64,000 bases of DNA from Hyphomicrobium sp. ghe19 (GTDB lineage Bacteria > Pseudomonadota > Alphaproteobacteria > Rhizobiales > Hyphomicrobiaceae): the NCBI RefSeq assembly GCF_902712875.1, contig NZ_LR743509.1:4230001-4294000 (forward strand), read 5' to 3'. The notes beneath the pieces are model-generated. The model was given only the letters and a program-made list of their open reading frames with translations, had not been told where the DNA came from and did not search any database. The translations under genes were made by a program, and so were the position numbers. This document shows, one piece after another, positions 25,584 to 34,258 of this stretch. The first letter of the stretch is position 1, and every line of letters begins with the position of its first letter.

Positions 25584-26648
25584 ATGGCCGGAACAAAGAC
25601 CAACGCAGGCAATTTCTTCGAAGATTTCAAATACGGCCAAATCATCCATCACGCGACGCCGAGAACCGTCACCGACGGAGATGTGGCGCTTTACACCGCT
25701 CTTTACGGCTCGCGGTTCGCCGTTCAATCGGCTGATACCTTCGCGACGGCACTCGGGTATCCCAGGGCGCCGCTCGACGACATGTTGACGTTTCATGTGG
25801 TCTTCGGGAAGACGACGCCCGATATCTCTCTCAACGCCATCGCTAACCTCGGTTACGCCGATTGCCGGTTTCTGAAGCCGGTCTATCCGGGCGATACGTT
25901 GTCCTCGACGTCGGAGGTGATCGGTCTCAAGGAAAATTCGAATGGCGAGACGGGCACCGTCTACGTCCGTTCGACGGGGCGCAATCAGCACGATGAAATC
26001 GTGCTCGAATATTGCCGTTGGGTGATGGTGCGCAAGCGCACCAAGGGTTCGCCGGCGCCGGAAGCGGTCGTACCGAAGCTTCCCGAACGCGTCGACCCGC
26101 AGGACCTGGGCCGCGCCGTGCCGCCGCTGGATATCAGCAAATACGATTTTGCCCTGTCGGGCTCGCCGCATCGGTGGGAAGACTACGAGCCGGGCGAGAA
26201 GATCGACCACGTCGACGGCATGACGCTCGAAGAAGCCGAGCACCAGACGGCGACGCGGCTTTATCAGAACACCGCCAAGGTGCACTTCAATCAGCACACG
26301 GAATCCAAGGGGCGTTTCGGCAAACGCATCGTCTACGGCGGCGTCGTGATCTCGCTCGTTCGGGCGCTGTCCTACAACGGGCTCGGCAACGCGTTCCATC
26401 TCGCGGCGATCAATGGCGGTCGCCATGTGGCCCCGACGTTCGCCGGCGATACGATCTATGCCTGGTCGGAAGTGCTTGAAAAAGCAGAGATTCCGGGCCG
26501 CAAGGACATTGGTGCGCTGCGTGTCCGGCTCGTTGGTGTCAAAAACCAGGATTGCGCGTCGCTGCCGCTCAAAACGCCGACGGGCGAGTACGCGGAGGGG
26601 GTTGTCCTCGATCTCGATACGTGGCTTCTGCTGCCTCGCCGGGTGTAA
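25584..26648 (+). CDS. mch: Mesaconyl-CoA hydratase (MaoC family)
   Basis: This 354-residue double hot-dog enzyme is expected to hydrate mesaconyl-C1-CoA to beta-methylmalyl-CoA in the ethylmalonyl-CoA pathway of acetyl-CoA assimilation. The N-terminal half has EDFKYGQIIHHATPRTVT and YADCRFLKPVYPGDTL. The C-terminal half has HFNQHTESKGRFGKRIVYGG, matching the two-domain MaoC layout and length of Mch (about 345). GGCGGGG lies just before ATG 25584. Linkage to a CoA-ester lyase and to sdh genes supports the call. Confidence 0.9.
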   Translation: MAGTKTNAGNFFEDFKYGQIIHHATPRTVTDGDVALYTALYGSRFAVQSADTFATALGYPRAPLDDMLTFHVVFGKTTPDISLNAIANLGYADCRFLKPVYPGDTLSSTSEVIGLKENSNGETGTVYVRSTGRNQHDEIVLEYCRWVMVRKRTKGSPAPEAVVPKLPERVDPQDLGRAVPPLDISKYDFALSGSPHRWEDYEPGEKIDHVDGMTLEEAEHQTATRLYQNTAKVHFNQHTESKGRFGKRIVYGGVVISLVRALSYNGLGNAFHLAAINGGRHVAPTFAGDTIYAWSEVLEKAEIPGRKDIGALRVRLVGVKNQDCASLPLKTPTGEYAEGVVLDLDTWLLLPRRV

Positions 26649-26731
26649 GCGGACCTCGGCACTGGGCCAGCGTGGGGCCGTTCGTGGCGGTTGAACCGTC
26701 CGGCGGCCCGTTATGCAAGGGGAGCAGTCGC

Positions 26732-27259
26732 ATGAAGATCGGAATCACGGCAGCTGCGGCGGTGGCGATCCTTCTCTTTGCTGCAACCCCGAGGGCGGAA
26801 GCCATGGGAGAGACTGCGGTTGCCGAGATCAAGTTCGCCAACGGCAGCAGCGCCGGCACCATCACGCTGACGGAAATCGCCGCGGGCGTTCTCCTGAAGA
26901 TCGATCTCAAAGGATTGACGCCCGGCGCGCACGGACTGCACCTTCACGAAGCCGGCAAGTGCGAAGGTGATTTTTCGTCGGCGGGAGCCATTTATAACCC
27001 GCTCGGGGCGAAGCACGGTTTCCTCAACGAGGAAGGTCCGATGGCGGGGGATTTGCCGAACGTCGTGGCCGGGTCCGACGGGGTAGCTTTGGCCGAGATC
27101 CTCAGTCCCTACCTGCATCTCAGCAAAGATACCGAAGACTCGCTTTTCGATCCCGATGGGTCGTCGCTCGTATTGTTCGAAAAAGCCGACGATTATCAGA
27201 CCGATCCTGAAGGCGGAGCTGAGCCGAGGATTGCCTGCGGCGTCCTCAAAGCGCAGTAG
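26732..27259 (+). CDS. Cu/Zn superoxide dismutase-like protein with altered metal site
   Basis: This 175-residue secreted protein has a signal peptide (about 1-23) and a complete SodC fold. HGLHLHE is followed by Cys77, then KHGF, GDLPN, DDYQTDPEGG and RIACGV (Arg166, Cys169). Retained are two copper ligands (His70, His72) and two zinc ligands (His95, Asp107). Three canonical ligands are replaced: the bridging His by Ile87 (AGAIYNP), a zinc His by Met104 (EGPMAGD) and the last copper His by Phe149 (LVLFEKADDY). Disulfide cysteines remain. It is therefore probably not a normal superoxide dismutase. ATG 26732 has GGGGAG upstream. Confidence 0.87.
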   Translation: MKIGITAAAAVAILLFAATPRAEAMGETAVAEIKFANGSSAGTITLTEIAAGVLLKIDLKGLTPGAHGLHLHEAGKCEGDFSSAGAIYNPLGAKHGFLNEEGPMAGDLPNVVAGSDGVALAEILSPYLHLSKDTEDSLFDPDGSSLVLFEKADDYQTDPEGGAEPRIACGVLKAQ

Positions 27260-27277
27260 GCGGCACGGTCGCCGCGC

Positions 27278-27305
27278 AACGTGATTTACACGTTGATCAC
27301 TCAAC
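27278..27305. promoter_or_regulatory. Overlapping inverted repeats before the amine oxidase gene
   Basis: AACGTG-ATTTA-CACGTT (27278-27294) and GTTGA-TCAC-TCAAC (27292-27305) are two perfect dyads sharing three bases. They lie between the SOD-like gene and the next gene. They could be an operator or alternative hairpins, and no T-run follows. Confidence 0.35.
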
Positions 27306-27428
27306 CGCCCGTTACGCTTCGATAACGATTGGGCAAGAATTCCTATACAAGTTGGTCCCGTTGACGCCGGGTCGTCGTCGTGGCGCGTCGCGCCGCGAGG
27401 CGCGCAGGGTCTTGGAAGCGAGACTTCA

Positions 27429-28406
27429 GTGCCAAACAAAGTTGCCATTATCGGCGCTGGGATGGCCGGCCTGTCGTGCGCGCGCCTGCTTCGGCGGGCG
27501 GGCTTTGTCGTCGATGTCTTCGAGCAAGAGCGGAATATCGGCGGGCGCATCGCAACGACGCGCATCGGCAACGATACGTTCGATCACGGGGCGCAGTACC
27601 TCTCCGGGCGTTCGGAAGGTTTTCAAGATTTTCTCGATGAGATTTCCGGCCTCGGCCACGCGGGTCAGTGGGCGCCGCGGGCGACGAGCAGTGGGACGCG
27701 AGCGGACGAGCAAAGCCAGCCATGGGTCGTTGGCACGCCCGGAATGTCGTCGCTCTTTCGGCCGCTCGTCGAGGGGGTACACGTGACGACCGGCCGGCGC
27801 GTCCAGTCGCTGGAGCGGCGCGACAAGGGCTGGCACCTGTGGTTCGAGGATCAAGCATCGGCCGGTCCGTTCGATGCCGTGGCCGTCGCGGTGCCCGCGG
27901 CGCAAGCGCGATTGCTTCTCGGGCGCATCGGTGAATTCACTGTGCCCCTTGCGGACGTCCGCATGACGCCGTGCTGGGCCTCGATGGTGCGGATCGAGGA
28001 GAAGGTCTTTCCGGCTCAGGACGTCTTCACGGACATGTCGGAGACCATCAGCTGGATCGCCCGCAACAATACGAAGCCCGGCCGTAACCCGGCGGGCGAA
28101 AATCTCGTCATCCATGCGTCGCCGTCATGGAGTTCGCAGGCGCAGGATGCCGATCCCGACGATGTCGCTGCAGAGCTTTGGAGCCAGGTCAGCTACGCCT
28201 TGGATCTGCCACCTGTCAGACCGTCGCGGATGACGGCGCATCTCTGGCGTCAGGGGCTCGTCGATCGGCCGCTCGGGGAGTCGCATCTCTATTCCCCGGA
28301 TCACAGGGCGGGCGTTGCCGGTGACTGGTGCCTCGGGGCGTCCGCCGAGCATGCCTTCGAAAGCGGCGATGCGCTCGGCCGGGCGATCGTCAATTCGCTG
28401 GCCTAG
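27429..28406 (+). CDS. FAD-dependent amine oxidase-like (renalase-type) protein
   Basis: This 325-residue flavoprotein has the N-terminal dinucleotide-binding motif IIGAGMAGLSCARLL and the amine-oxidase follow-on IGGRIATTR. DHGAQYLSGR comes next, and a C-terminal FAD contact ends GDWCLGASAEHAFESGDALG. This is the renalase-like branch of the monoamine oxidase/protoporphyrinogen oxidase fold. The substrate is unknown. The start is GTG 27429. There is no signal peptide. Confidence 0.83.
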   Translation: MPNKVAIIGAGMAGLSCARLLRRAGFVVDVFEQERNIGGRIATTRIGNDTFDHGAQYLSGRSEGFQDFLDEISGLGHAGQWAPRATSSGTRADEQSQPWVVGTPGMSSLFRPLVEGVHVTTGRRVQSLERRDKGWHLWFEDQASAGPFDAVAVAVPAAQARLLLGRIGEFTVPLADVRMTPCWASMVRIEEKVFPAQDVFTDMSETISWIARNNTKPGRNPAGENLVIHASPSWSSQAQDADPDDVAAELWSQVSYALDLPPVRPSRMTAHLWRQGLVDRPLGESHLYSPDHRAGVAGDWCLGASAEHAFESGDALGRAIVNSLA

Positions 28407-28491
28407 TCCCACTCTCTGTGGCATTTGGCGAATTGCCGCGCTCGCTTCGAGCCGCTACACGTTTGCTTCACACGCATTAGAAGGACGTCCG

Positions 28492-28902
28492 ATGGAGGCT
28501 ACATCAGGCCGCGGCGTGCGACCCGAGCGGCCGCTCTCGCCACACCTTCAAATCTATTCCCCGCTCATCAATATGGTGATGTCGATCCTGCATCGCATCA
28601 CAGGCGCGGCGCTTTACGCTGGCTCGCTGCTGCTCGCGTGGTGGCTGATCGCGGCAGCTTCGGGTCCCGACTACTACAACTATGTCTCGAGCTGGTTCGC
28701 CACTTTGCCCGGCAAGATCATTCTTCTCGGATACACGTGGGTTCTCATGAACCACATGCTGGGCGGTCTGCGTCACTTCCTTTGGGACACCGGACGCGGC
28801 TACGGCCTCAAGACGATCGACATTCTATCGTGGGGCACGCTCGCGGCATCTTTCACGCTGACCGCCATCATCTGGGCGTTCGTCGCTCTCGGGGGCGCCT
28901 GA
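28492..28902 (+). CDS. sdhC: Succinate dehydrogenase cytochrome b556 subunit
   Basis: This 136-residue membrane anchor of complex II has three helices and the motifs RPLSPHLQIY and MSILHRITG. The heme-binding histidine region is MNHMLGGLRHFLWD. AAGGA lies 6 bases before ATG 28492. The stop and the sdhD start share one base (TGATG), so translation is coupled. It opens the sdhC-sdhD-sdhA run. Confidence 0.95.
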   Translation: MEATSGRGVRPERPLSPHLQIYSPLINMVMSILHRITGAALYAGSLLLAWWLIAAASGPDYYNYVSSWFATLPGKIILLGYTWVLMNHMLGGLRHFLWDTGRGYGLKTIDILSWGTLAASFTLTAIIWAFVALGGA

Positions 28903-29285
28903 TGAAATCGATGCGCACGCCGCTGAAGAAAGTTCGCTACCTCGGGTCGGCGAAAGAAGGCACCGATCACTTTTGGAAGCAGCGGGTGACGGCGGTCGCC
29001 AACGTGTTTCTCGGCATCTTCCTCGTTTGGCTCATCGTGTCGTTGCTTGGCGCCGATTACACGACCGTGCGCCAGAAGCTCGGAAATCCGCTGATTGCAC
29101 TTGCGCTACTCGGGCTAATCCTGTCGGGCACCATTCATATGCGGCTCGGCATGCAAACGATCATTGAAGACTATGTGCATGAGGAAGGGCTTAAGCTCGC
29201 AGCCCTCATGCTGAACACGTTCTTTGCGATCTTCATCGCGCTCGTGAGCGTGTTCGCCATTTTGAAACTGAGCTTTGGAGCCTAA
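28902..29285 (+). CDS. sdhD: Succinate dehydrogenase hydrophobic membrane anchor
   Basis: This 127-residue second membrane anchor of complex II contributes to the quinone site and heme b. Three helices are predicted at about 27-50, 62-80 and 97-123. The conserved [18 protein letters not shown] carries the heme and quinone-region histidine. The N-terminal [17 protein letters not shown] matches the alphaproteobacterial SdhD type. The start overlaps the sdhC stop by one base. Confidence 0.94.
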   Translation: MKSMRTPLKKVRYLGSAKEGTDHFWKQRVTAVANVFLGIFLVWLIVSLLGADYTTVRQKLGNPLIALALLGLILSGTIHMRLGMQTIIEDYVHEEGLKLAALMLNTFFAIFIALVSVFAILKLSFGA

Positions 29286-29290
29286 GACGG

Positions 29291-31138
29291 ATGTCGGCAG
29301 CGAATGGCAAAGCCAATGGTGCGATTGCCGCGCCTTCCCAGGTCGGCAGGGCCTATCCCGTGCAGGATCATGTCTACGACGTCGTCGTCGTCGGCGCCGG
29401 TGGTGCGGGGCTGCGCGCCACGCTCGGCTGTGCCGAGGCCGGACTTAAAACCGCGTGCGTCACGAAGGTTTTTCCGACGCGGTCGCACACGGTTGCGGCG
29501 CAGGGCGGTGTTGCCGCGGCGCTCGGCAACATGGGTCGCGACGACTGGCGCTGGCACATGTACGACACCGTCAAGGGCTCCGATTGGCTCGGCGACCAGG
29601 ACGCGATCGAATATCTTTGCCGCAACGCGCCTGCCGCCGTTTACGAGCTCGAGCATTACGGCGTTCCGTTTTCGCGCACCGAAGACGGCAAGATCTATCA
29701 GCGGCCTTTCGGCGGCATGACGACCGACTACGGCGAGGGTCCGCCCGCGCAGCGCACGTGCGCCGCCGCCGATCGCACCGGTCATGCCATGCTGCACACG
29801 CTGTACGGCCAATCGCTGCGGCAGTCGGCCGAGTTCTTCATCGAGTATTTCGCGCTCGACCTGATCATGGATCGCGACGGCGTTTGCCGGGGCATCATGG
29901 CGCTCAATCTCGATGACGGCACCGTGCATCGGTTCCGCGCGAAGAAGACCATTCTTGCAACGGGCGGATATGGTCGAACGTATTTTTCGTGCACATCCGC
30001 GCACACCTGCACGGGCGACGGCAATGCGATGGTTCTGCGCGCCGGGCTGCCGCTTCAGGACATGGAATTCGTGCAATTCCATCCGACCGGAATTTACGGC
30101 GCGGGCGTGCTGATTACGGAAGGTGCGCGCGGTGAAGGCGGATACCTTACCAATTCGAAGGGCGAGCGCTTCATGGAGCGTTACGCGCCGCACGCGAAGG
30201 ATCTGGCGTCGCGCGATGTCGTCTCGCGCTCGATGACGATCGAAATTCGCGAGGGCCGCGGCGTCGGGGCGGAAGCAGATCACATCTATCTGCATCTCGA
30301 TCATCTCGATCCGAAAATTCTCGCGGAGCGTCTGCCGGGCATTACCGAGAACGCAAAGGTCTTCGCGGGCGTCGATCTCCGCCGTCAGCCGATCCCCGTG
30401 CTGCCGACGGTCCATTACAACATGGGCGGCATACCGACGAATTATCACGGTGAAGTCCTGACCAAGAAGGACGGCGATCCCGATCACGTGGTGCCGGGCC
30501 TGATGGCGATCGGCGAAGCGGCGTGCGTATCGGTGCACGGCGCCAACCGCCTCGGCTCGAACTCGCTGATCGATCTCGTGGTCTTCGGCCGCGCGGCCGG
30601 GCTTCGCTGCGCGGAGACGATCGAGGCGGGCGCGTCCCAGCCGGATATGGCGAAAGACGCCAACGAGCCGGCGCTCGCGCGGCTCGATCGCTTCCGTTAC
30701 GCCAAGGGTTCAACGCCGACGGCGGCGCTCAGGCTCCGCATGCAGAAGACGATGCAAGCGAACTGCGCCGTGTTCCGCGATGGACCGGTGCTCAAAGAGG
30801 GCGTCGAAAAGATCAATGCGGTGTGGCGCGACGCTGCCGACATCTCGGTCACGGATCGTTCGCTCGTTTGGAATTCGGATCTCGTCGAAACGCTCGAGTT
30901 CGACAATCTGATCTCGCAGGCGGCCGTGACGGTCGTCGGAGCGGAAAACCGCAAAGAGAGCCGGGGCGCACACGCGCGCGAGGACTATCCGAAGCGCGAT
31001 GACGTCAACTGGATGAAGCACACGCTCACCTGGGCCGATTATGCGACGAAGACCGTCAAGATCGACGACAGGCCGGTGCACACCAAGACGATGACCAACG
31101 AGGTCAAGTACATCGAGCCGAAGGCGCGGGTTTATTGA
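29291..31138 (+). CDS. sdhA: Succinate dehydrogenase flavoprotein subunit
   Basis: This 615-residue catalytic subunit oxidises succinate to fumarate. The FAD motif [14 protein letters not shown] is followed by the covalent-flavin region [10 protein letters not shown] with the attaching His. Later come [18 protein letters not shown] and the substrate Arg region [12 protein letters not shown]. Length is typical. It starts 5 bases after sdhD. The iron-sulfur subunit sdhB is separated from it by an unrelated gene. Confidence 0.97.
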   Translation: MSAANGKANGAIAAPSQVGRAYPVQDHVYDVVVVGAGGAGLRATLGCAEAGLKTACVTKVFPTRSHTVAAQGGVAAALGNMGRDDWRWHMYDTVKGSDWLGDQDAIEYLCRNAPAAVYELEHYGVPFSRTEDGKIYQRPFGGMTTDYGEGPPAQRTCAAADRTGHAMLHTLYGQSLRQSAEFFIEYFALDLIMDRDGVCRGIMALNLDDGTVHRFRAKKTILATGGYGRTYFSCTSAHTCTGDGNAMVLRAGLPLQDMEFVQFHPTGIYGAGVLITEGARGEGGYLTNSKGERFMERYAPHAKDLASRDVVSRSMTIEIREGRGVGAEADHIYLHLDHLDPKILAERLPGITENAKVFAGVDLRRQPIPVLPTVHYNMGGIPTNYHGEVLTKKDGDPDHVVPGLMAIGEAACVSVHGANRLGSNSLIDLVVFGRAAGLRCAETIEAGASQPDMAKDANEPALARLDRFRYAKGSTPTAALRLRMQKTMQANCAVFRDGPVLKEGVEKINAVWRDAADISVTDRSLVWNSDLVETLEFDNLISQAAVTVVGAENRKESRGAHAREDYPKRDDVNWMKHTLTWADYATKTVKIDDRPVHTKTMTNEVKYIEPKARVY

Positions 31139-31222
31139 GCGGTTCTGGATGGCGCGAGTACAAATAGCGCCGTCACAGGAAGTCGCCTATGGTGCGGCCG
31201 CTACTGGAAAGGCGCATCAGGC

Positions 31223-31822
31223 TTGAGCAAGGTTCCGAGGGAAGACGCCGACGAGACCGACACCCGAATGTCGCCCGATCCGTTCGCGGCGGTGCTGCCC
31301 GCGTTGGCGGCGCTCGGAGCCGTCGCGTCGATCGCCGCCATCAACTGGTCGGGAGAGGGAAAGCTTGCGACGCGCACGCGAGCCAAGCGCAAGACGAGCG
31401 CGGCTCTGCGTGATCTCGAAACCTGCTCCATCGGCCTTGCCGAGATTTTCCGTCGCTTTCAGCGTCACCCCCGCGTTTTCGCCGGTGAAGGCGGACAGGC
31501 GTCGGCGCCCCTCAAATTCGGTGTGCACGGGCAGCGCATCCGGGCCGACGCGCAACGCCTTTATCTGCAACTGATGAACGACATCGCGTCGATGCTGGTT
31601 CTGGCCGCCCAGAACGCGTTCGATGTGATGACCGCCATCGAGGACGGCGATATCGACGCACCTGAAGAGATCTTTTTCGGGTTCGGCGAGCAGCAGGAGC
31701 GGCTCAACGAAATCATCCAGTCGCGGGTGCCGCTGCGCGTTGCCGTCGATACCGGGGCCGAGATCGCCGATCAGCTCACTGCACTCGTCCGGGAGCTCAA
31801 GAAGCACCAGAAAGCCCTTTAA
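31223..31822 (+). CDS. Unknown membrane-anchored protein between sdhA and sdhB
   Basis: I do not recognise a family. The 199-residue product has one hydrophobic segment (about residues 20-42, PFAAVLPALAALGAVASIAA). A strongly basic patch (RTRAKRKTS) and a mostly alpha-helical soluble domain rich in charged heptad-like stretches follow. The basic patch suggests the C-terminal domain lies in the cytoplasm. The start is TTG 31223 or possibly ATG 31268 (MSPDPFA). Codon use looks native. Its position inside the succinate dehydrogenase cluster suggests co-transcription, but no functional link is shown. Confidence 0.7.
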   Translation: MSKVPREDADETDTRMSPDPFAAVLPALAALGAVASIAAINWSGEGKLATRTRAKRKTSAALRDLETCSIGLAEIFRRFQRHPRVFAGEGGQASAPLKFGVHGQRIRADAQRLYLQLMNDIASMLVLAAQNAFDVMTAIEDGDIDAPEEIFFGFGEQQERLNEIIQSRVPLRVAVDTGAEIADQLTALVRELKKHQKAL

Positions 31823-31842
31823 GCGAAAGAACCGCGCGCGGC

Positions 31843-31918
31843 GGTCCCGCATGTTGACACTGGTGGCTTGTTCAAGCTTCTGTCATTAGACAGTTCGTTA
31901 TTTTCCGCAGGCGGGACC
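31843..31918 (+). promoter_or_regulatory. Structured spacer before sdhB with a possible promoter
   Basis: GGTCCCGC (31843-31850) and GCGGGACC (31911-31918) form a perfect 8-bp inverted repeat enclosing 60 bases. Inside are TTGACA (31854-31859), a perfect -35 hexamer without a good -10, and the dyad CTGTC-ATTA-GACAG (31880-31893). The downstream arm covers the purine-rich bases before the sdhB ATG at 31929. Confidence 0.4.
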
Positions 31919-31928
31919 CCGAAGTCTC

Positions 31929-32708
31929 ATGGTTGAGCTCACGCTTCCAAAAAATTCGAAGATTTCCGAAGGCAAGACCTGGAACAAGCCGGATCATGAC
32001 GGTGACTGGAAGGAGTTCCGCATCTATCGCTGGAACCCGGACGATAGCCGAAATCCGCGTATCGACACGTATCATATCGATCAGAAGCAGTGCGGGCCGA
32101 TGGTGCTCGACGCGCTCATCAAGATCAAGAACGAGATCGACCCCACGCTGACCTTCCGCCGCTCCTGCCGCGAAGGCATCTGCGGCTCGTGCTCCATGAA
32201 CATCGACGGCACAAATACGCTCGCTTGCCTGAAGGGCATCGACGAGGTCAAGGGTGCCGTGAAGGTCTATCCTTTGCCACACATGAAGGTCGTGAAGGAT
32301 CTGATCCCCGATCTGACGAACTTCTACGCGCAGCACGCCTCGATCGAGCCGTGGCTCAAGACGGATAGTCCGACGCCGCCGAAAGAGTGGCGGCAGTCGC
32401 GCGACGATCGCGAGAAGCTCGACGGTCTTTACGAGTGCATTCTTTGCGCGTGCTGCTCGGCTTCGTGCCCGAGCTATTGGTGGAACTCCGATCGGTATCT
32501 CGGTCCCGCCATTCTGCTGCAGGCCTATCGCTGGGTGGTCGACAGCCGCGACGAGGCGACAGGCGAACGGCTCGACAATCTCGAAGATCCGTTCCGTCTT
32601 TACCGCTGTCATACGATCATGAACTGCGCCAAGGCGTGCCCGAAAGGTTTGTCGCCTGCCAAAGCCATTGCCGAACTGAAAAAGCTGATGGTGGAACGGC
32701 GCGTCTAG
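31929..32708 (+). CDS. sdhB: Succinate dehydrogenase iron-sulfur subunit
   Basis: This 259-residue electron-transfer subunit of complex II has three clusters. The [2Fe-2S] cluster lies in [15 protein letters not shown] and LAC. The [4Fe-4S] and [3Fe-4S] clusters are bound in [29 protein letters not shown] and the residues around them. Length and motif order are normal. It is detached from sdhA by an unknown gene and a structured spacer that may carry its own control signals. Confidence 0.97.
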   Translation: MVELTLPKNSKISEGKTWNKPDHDGDWKEFRIYRWNPDDSRNPRIDTYHIDQKQCGPMVLDALIKIKNEIDPTLTFRRSCREGICGSCSMNIDGTNTLACLKGIDEVKGAVKVYPLPHMKVVKDLIPDLTNFYAQHASIEPWLKTDSPTPPKEWRQSRDDREKLDGLYECILCACCSASCPSYWWNSDRYLGPAILLQAYRWVVDSRDEATGERLDNLEDPFRLYRCHTIMNCAKACPKGLSPAKAIAELKKLMVERRV

Positions 32709-32752
32709 AAATTCGCGCCGCTCGATCAGATAGCCAGTCGATAGGAGCAGCC

Positions 32753-33145
32753 GTGCTGGACATTCTCGATCACATCGGTTTCCCGGTCACCGACTACAAG
32801 CGGTCATTGAATTTCTACACCAAGGCGTTGGCGCCTTTGGGCATAGTGCTCCTCAGGGAAGTGAAATTCTCGGAAGAGGAAGACGACGGTTACGCGGGCT
32901 TCGGACGCGAGCGCCCGCAGTTCTGGCTCGGTACCGGGACGGCGCTGAAGGGCCGGCTGCACGTCGCATTTTCCGCTCAAAACCGGGCGGAAGTGCAAGC
33001 CTTCTACGATGCGGCGATTGCCGCGGGCGGCAAGGACAACGGGGCGCCTGGCCTTAGACCGCATTATCACGCCAACTATTACGGCGGCTTCATCATCGAC
33101 CCCGACGGGCACAACATCGAGGCCGTTACACATCTGCCGGAATAA
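32753..33145 (+). CDS. VOC family (glyoxalase/dioxygenase fold) protein
   Basis: This 130-residue protein has paired beta-alpha-beta-beta-beta modules of the vicinal oxygen chelate superfamily. It starts MLDILDHIGFPVTDY, a His at the usual first metal position, and ends GGFIIDPDGHNIEAVTH with the second His/Glu pair. The reaction cannot be predicted. GTG 32753 has TAGGAG 5 bases upstream. It lies 44 bases after sdhB and could be read through from it. Confidence 0.87.
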   Translation: MLDILDHIGFPVTDYKRSLNFYTKALAPLGIVLLREVKFSEEEDDGYAGFGRERPQFWLGTGTALKGRLHVAFSAQNRAEVQAFYDAAIAAGGKDNGAPGLRPHYHANYYGGFIIDPDGHNIEAVTHLPE

Positions 33146-33163
33146 TCGCTCCGCCTGCTGACG

Positions 33164-34195
33164 CTAGAGGTTGAGCTGGTAGGTGTGGGCGAGCCAGCGG
33201 TAGCTGCCTGGCGCGATCGTCTCCACATACCCGAGCGACGGGAACGGCATGTGATAGCCGATGACCGGCAGGCGATCCGTTGCGGCCATATCGAAAATGC
33301 GCCGTCGCGTCGCCACGCTCTGCTCATTGTCGGTGTCGAAAACACAGTGCCATTCGGGATGCGCGAGCGACGCCACCTGATGGTGGGCGCAATCACCCCA
33401 GAACAATATTGATTTGCCGCCGCTCTCGATCATGTAGGCGAGGTGGCCCGGCGTATGGCCATAGGCTTCGATGGCGCGGATGCCGCTTACCACATCGTCG
33501 CCGGGCTTTATAAAGGTGTATTTGTCGACGATGGGTTTCGAGTTAGCCCTGTAGATGCTCGCGAACTTTTCCATGTCGCCTGAGAATTTGCCTTCCGGCG
33601 CCCAGAAGTCGTGCTCGATCCCGCCGATCACATAGCGCGCGTTCGGGAAAAGCGGTTCGCCATTCTCGATGACGCCGCCGATGTGATCGGGGTGCCCGTG
33701 GCTCAGCAGAACGATGTCGACATCTTCGCGTTTGAATCCAGCCGGTGCGAGTTGTGCTGCGAGCCAACCGCCATCGGGACGCGGGATAAAGCCGTTGGAG
33801 CCGTTTCCCGTGTCGATCAGGATGATTTCCTTCCCCGTGTTGATGATGGTCGGAGAAAAGCCCGGCTGATATTTCTGTTCGGGAAGGAGGTTGTCGCGCA
33901 TCAGCTTGCGGACGTCGGCTTCGGCGGCGTTTTTGCCGATCAGGGGGAACGGTCCGTCGATGAAGGATTCCGAATCCGAAATTGTCGTGATCTCGAAGTC
34001 GCCGAGTTTGAAGCGGTAAAATTTGGGCTGCCAACCGCCGAGCAATGCGGCCGAGGCTTCGCCGCGTGATGCCGTCGACAGGCTCAGTGCGGGCATTGCT
34101 GCGAGACCGAGGCCTGCTGCCAGAAGCTTGCGGCGGTCGAAGTTCAGCGCGGCGGGCACTTTGCCCGAGATTTCATTTGCGGTCGTCTTCGACAT
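33164..34195 (-). CDS. Exported MBL-fold metallo-hydrolase
   Basis: This 343-residue protein of the metallo-beta-lactamase fold has the dinuclear metal motif LSHGHPDHIGG. Further metal His/Asp residues lie in YGHTPGHLAYM and WGDCAHH. The N-terminus has a twin-arginine-like signal, DRRKLLAAGLGLAAMPALS, suggesting export of a folded metalloprotein by Tat. Relatives include lactonases and other hydrolases, and the substrate is unknown. ATG 34195 is chosen from the signal position. An AraC-type regulator is transcribed divergently 63 bases away and probably controls it. Confidence 0.87.
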   Translation of the reverse strand: MSKTTANEISGKVPAALNFDRRKLLAAGLGLAAMPALSLSTASRGEASAALLGGWQPKFYRFKLGDFEITTISDSESFIDGPFPLIGKNAAEADVRKLMRDNLLPEQKYQPGFSPTIINTGKEIILIDTGNGSNGFIPRPDGGWLAAQLAPAGFKREDVDIVLLSHGHPDHIGGVIENGEPLFPNARYVIGGIEHDFWAPEGKFSGDMEKFASIYRANSKPIVDKYTFIKPGDDVVSGIRAIEAYGHTPGHLAYMIESGGKSILFWGDCAHHQVASLAHPEWHCVFDTDNEQSVATRRRIFDMAATDRLPVIGYHMPFPSLGYVETIAPGSYRWLAHTYQLNL

Positions 34196-34258
34196 TTCGG
34201 CGTCCCACGGAGGTGTTAAAAGCTTGGGCGAGGCTAGACCGGGAGAGAGGACGCGCGC

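Noticed and set aside
25428..26426. A 332-codon minus-strand frame opposite the mesaconyl-CoA hydratase gene
   Set aside because: No family resemblance, and the plus-strand hydratase explains the coding signal.
29282..30538. A 418-codon minus-strand frame opposite sdhA
   Set aside because: Antisense artefact of a certain gene and rich in Arg/His/Ala without any motif.
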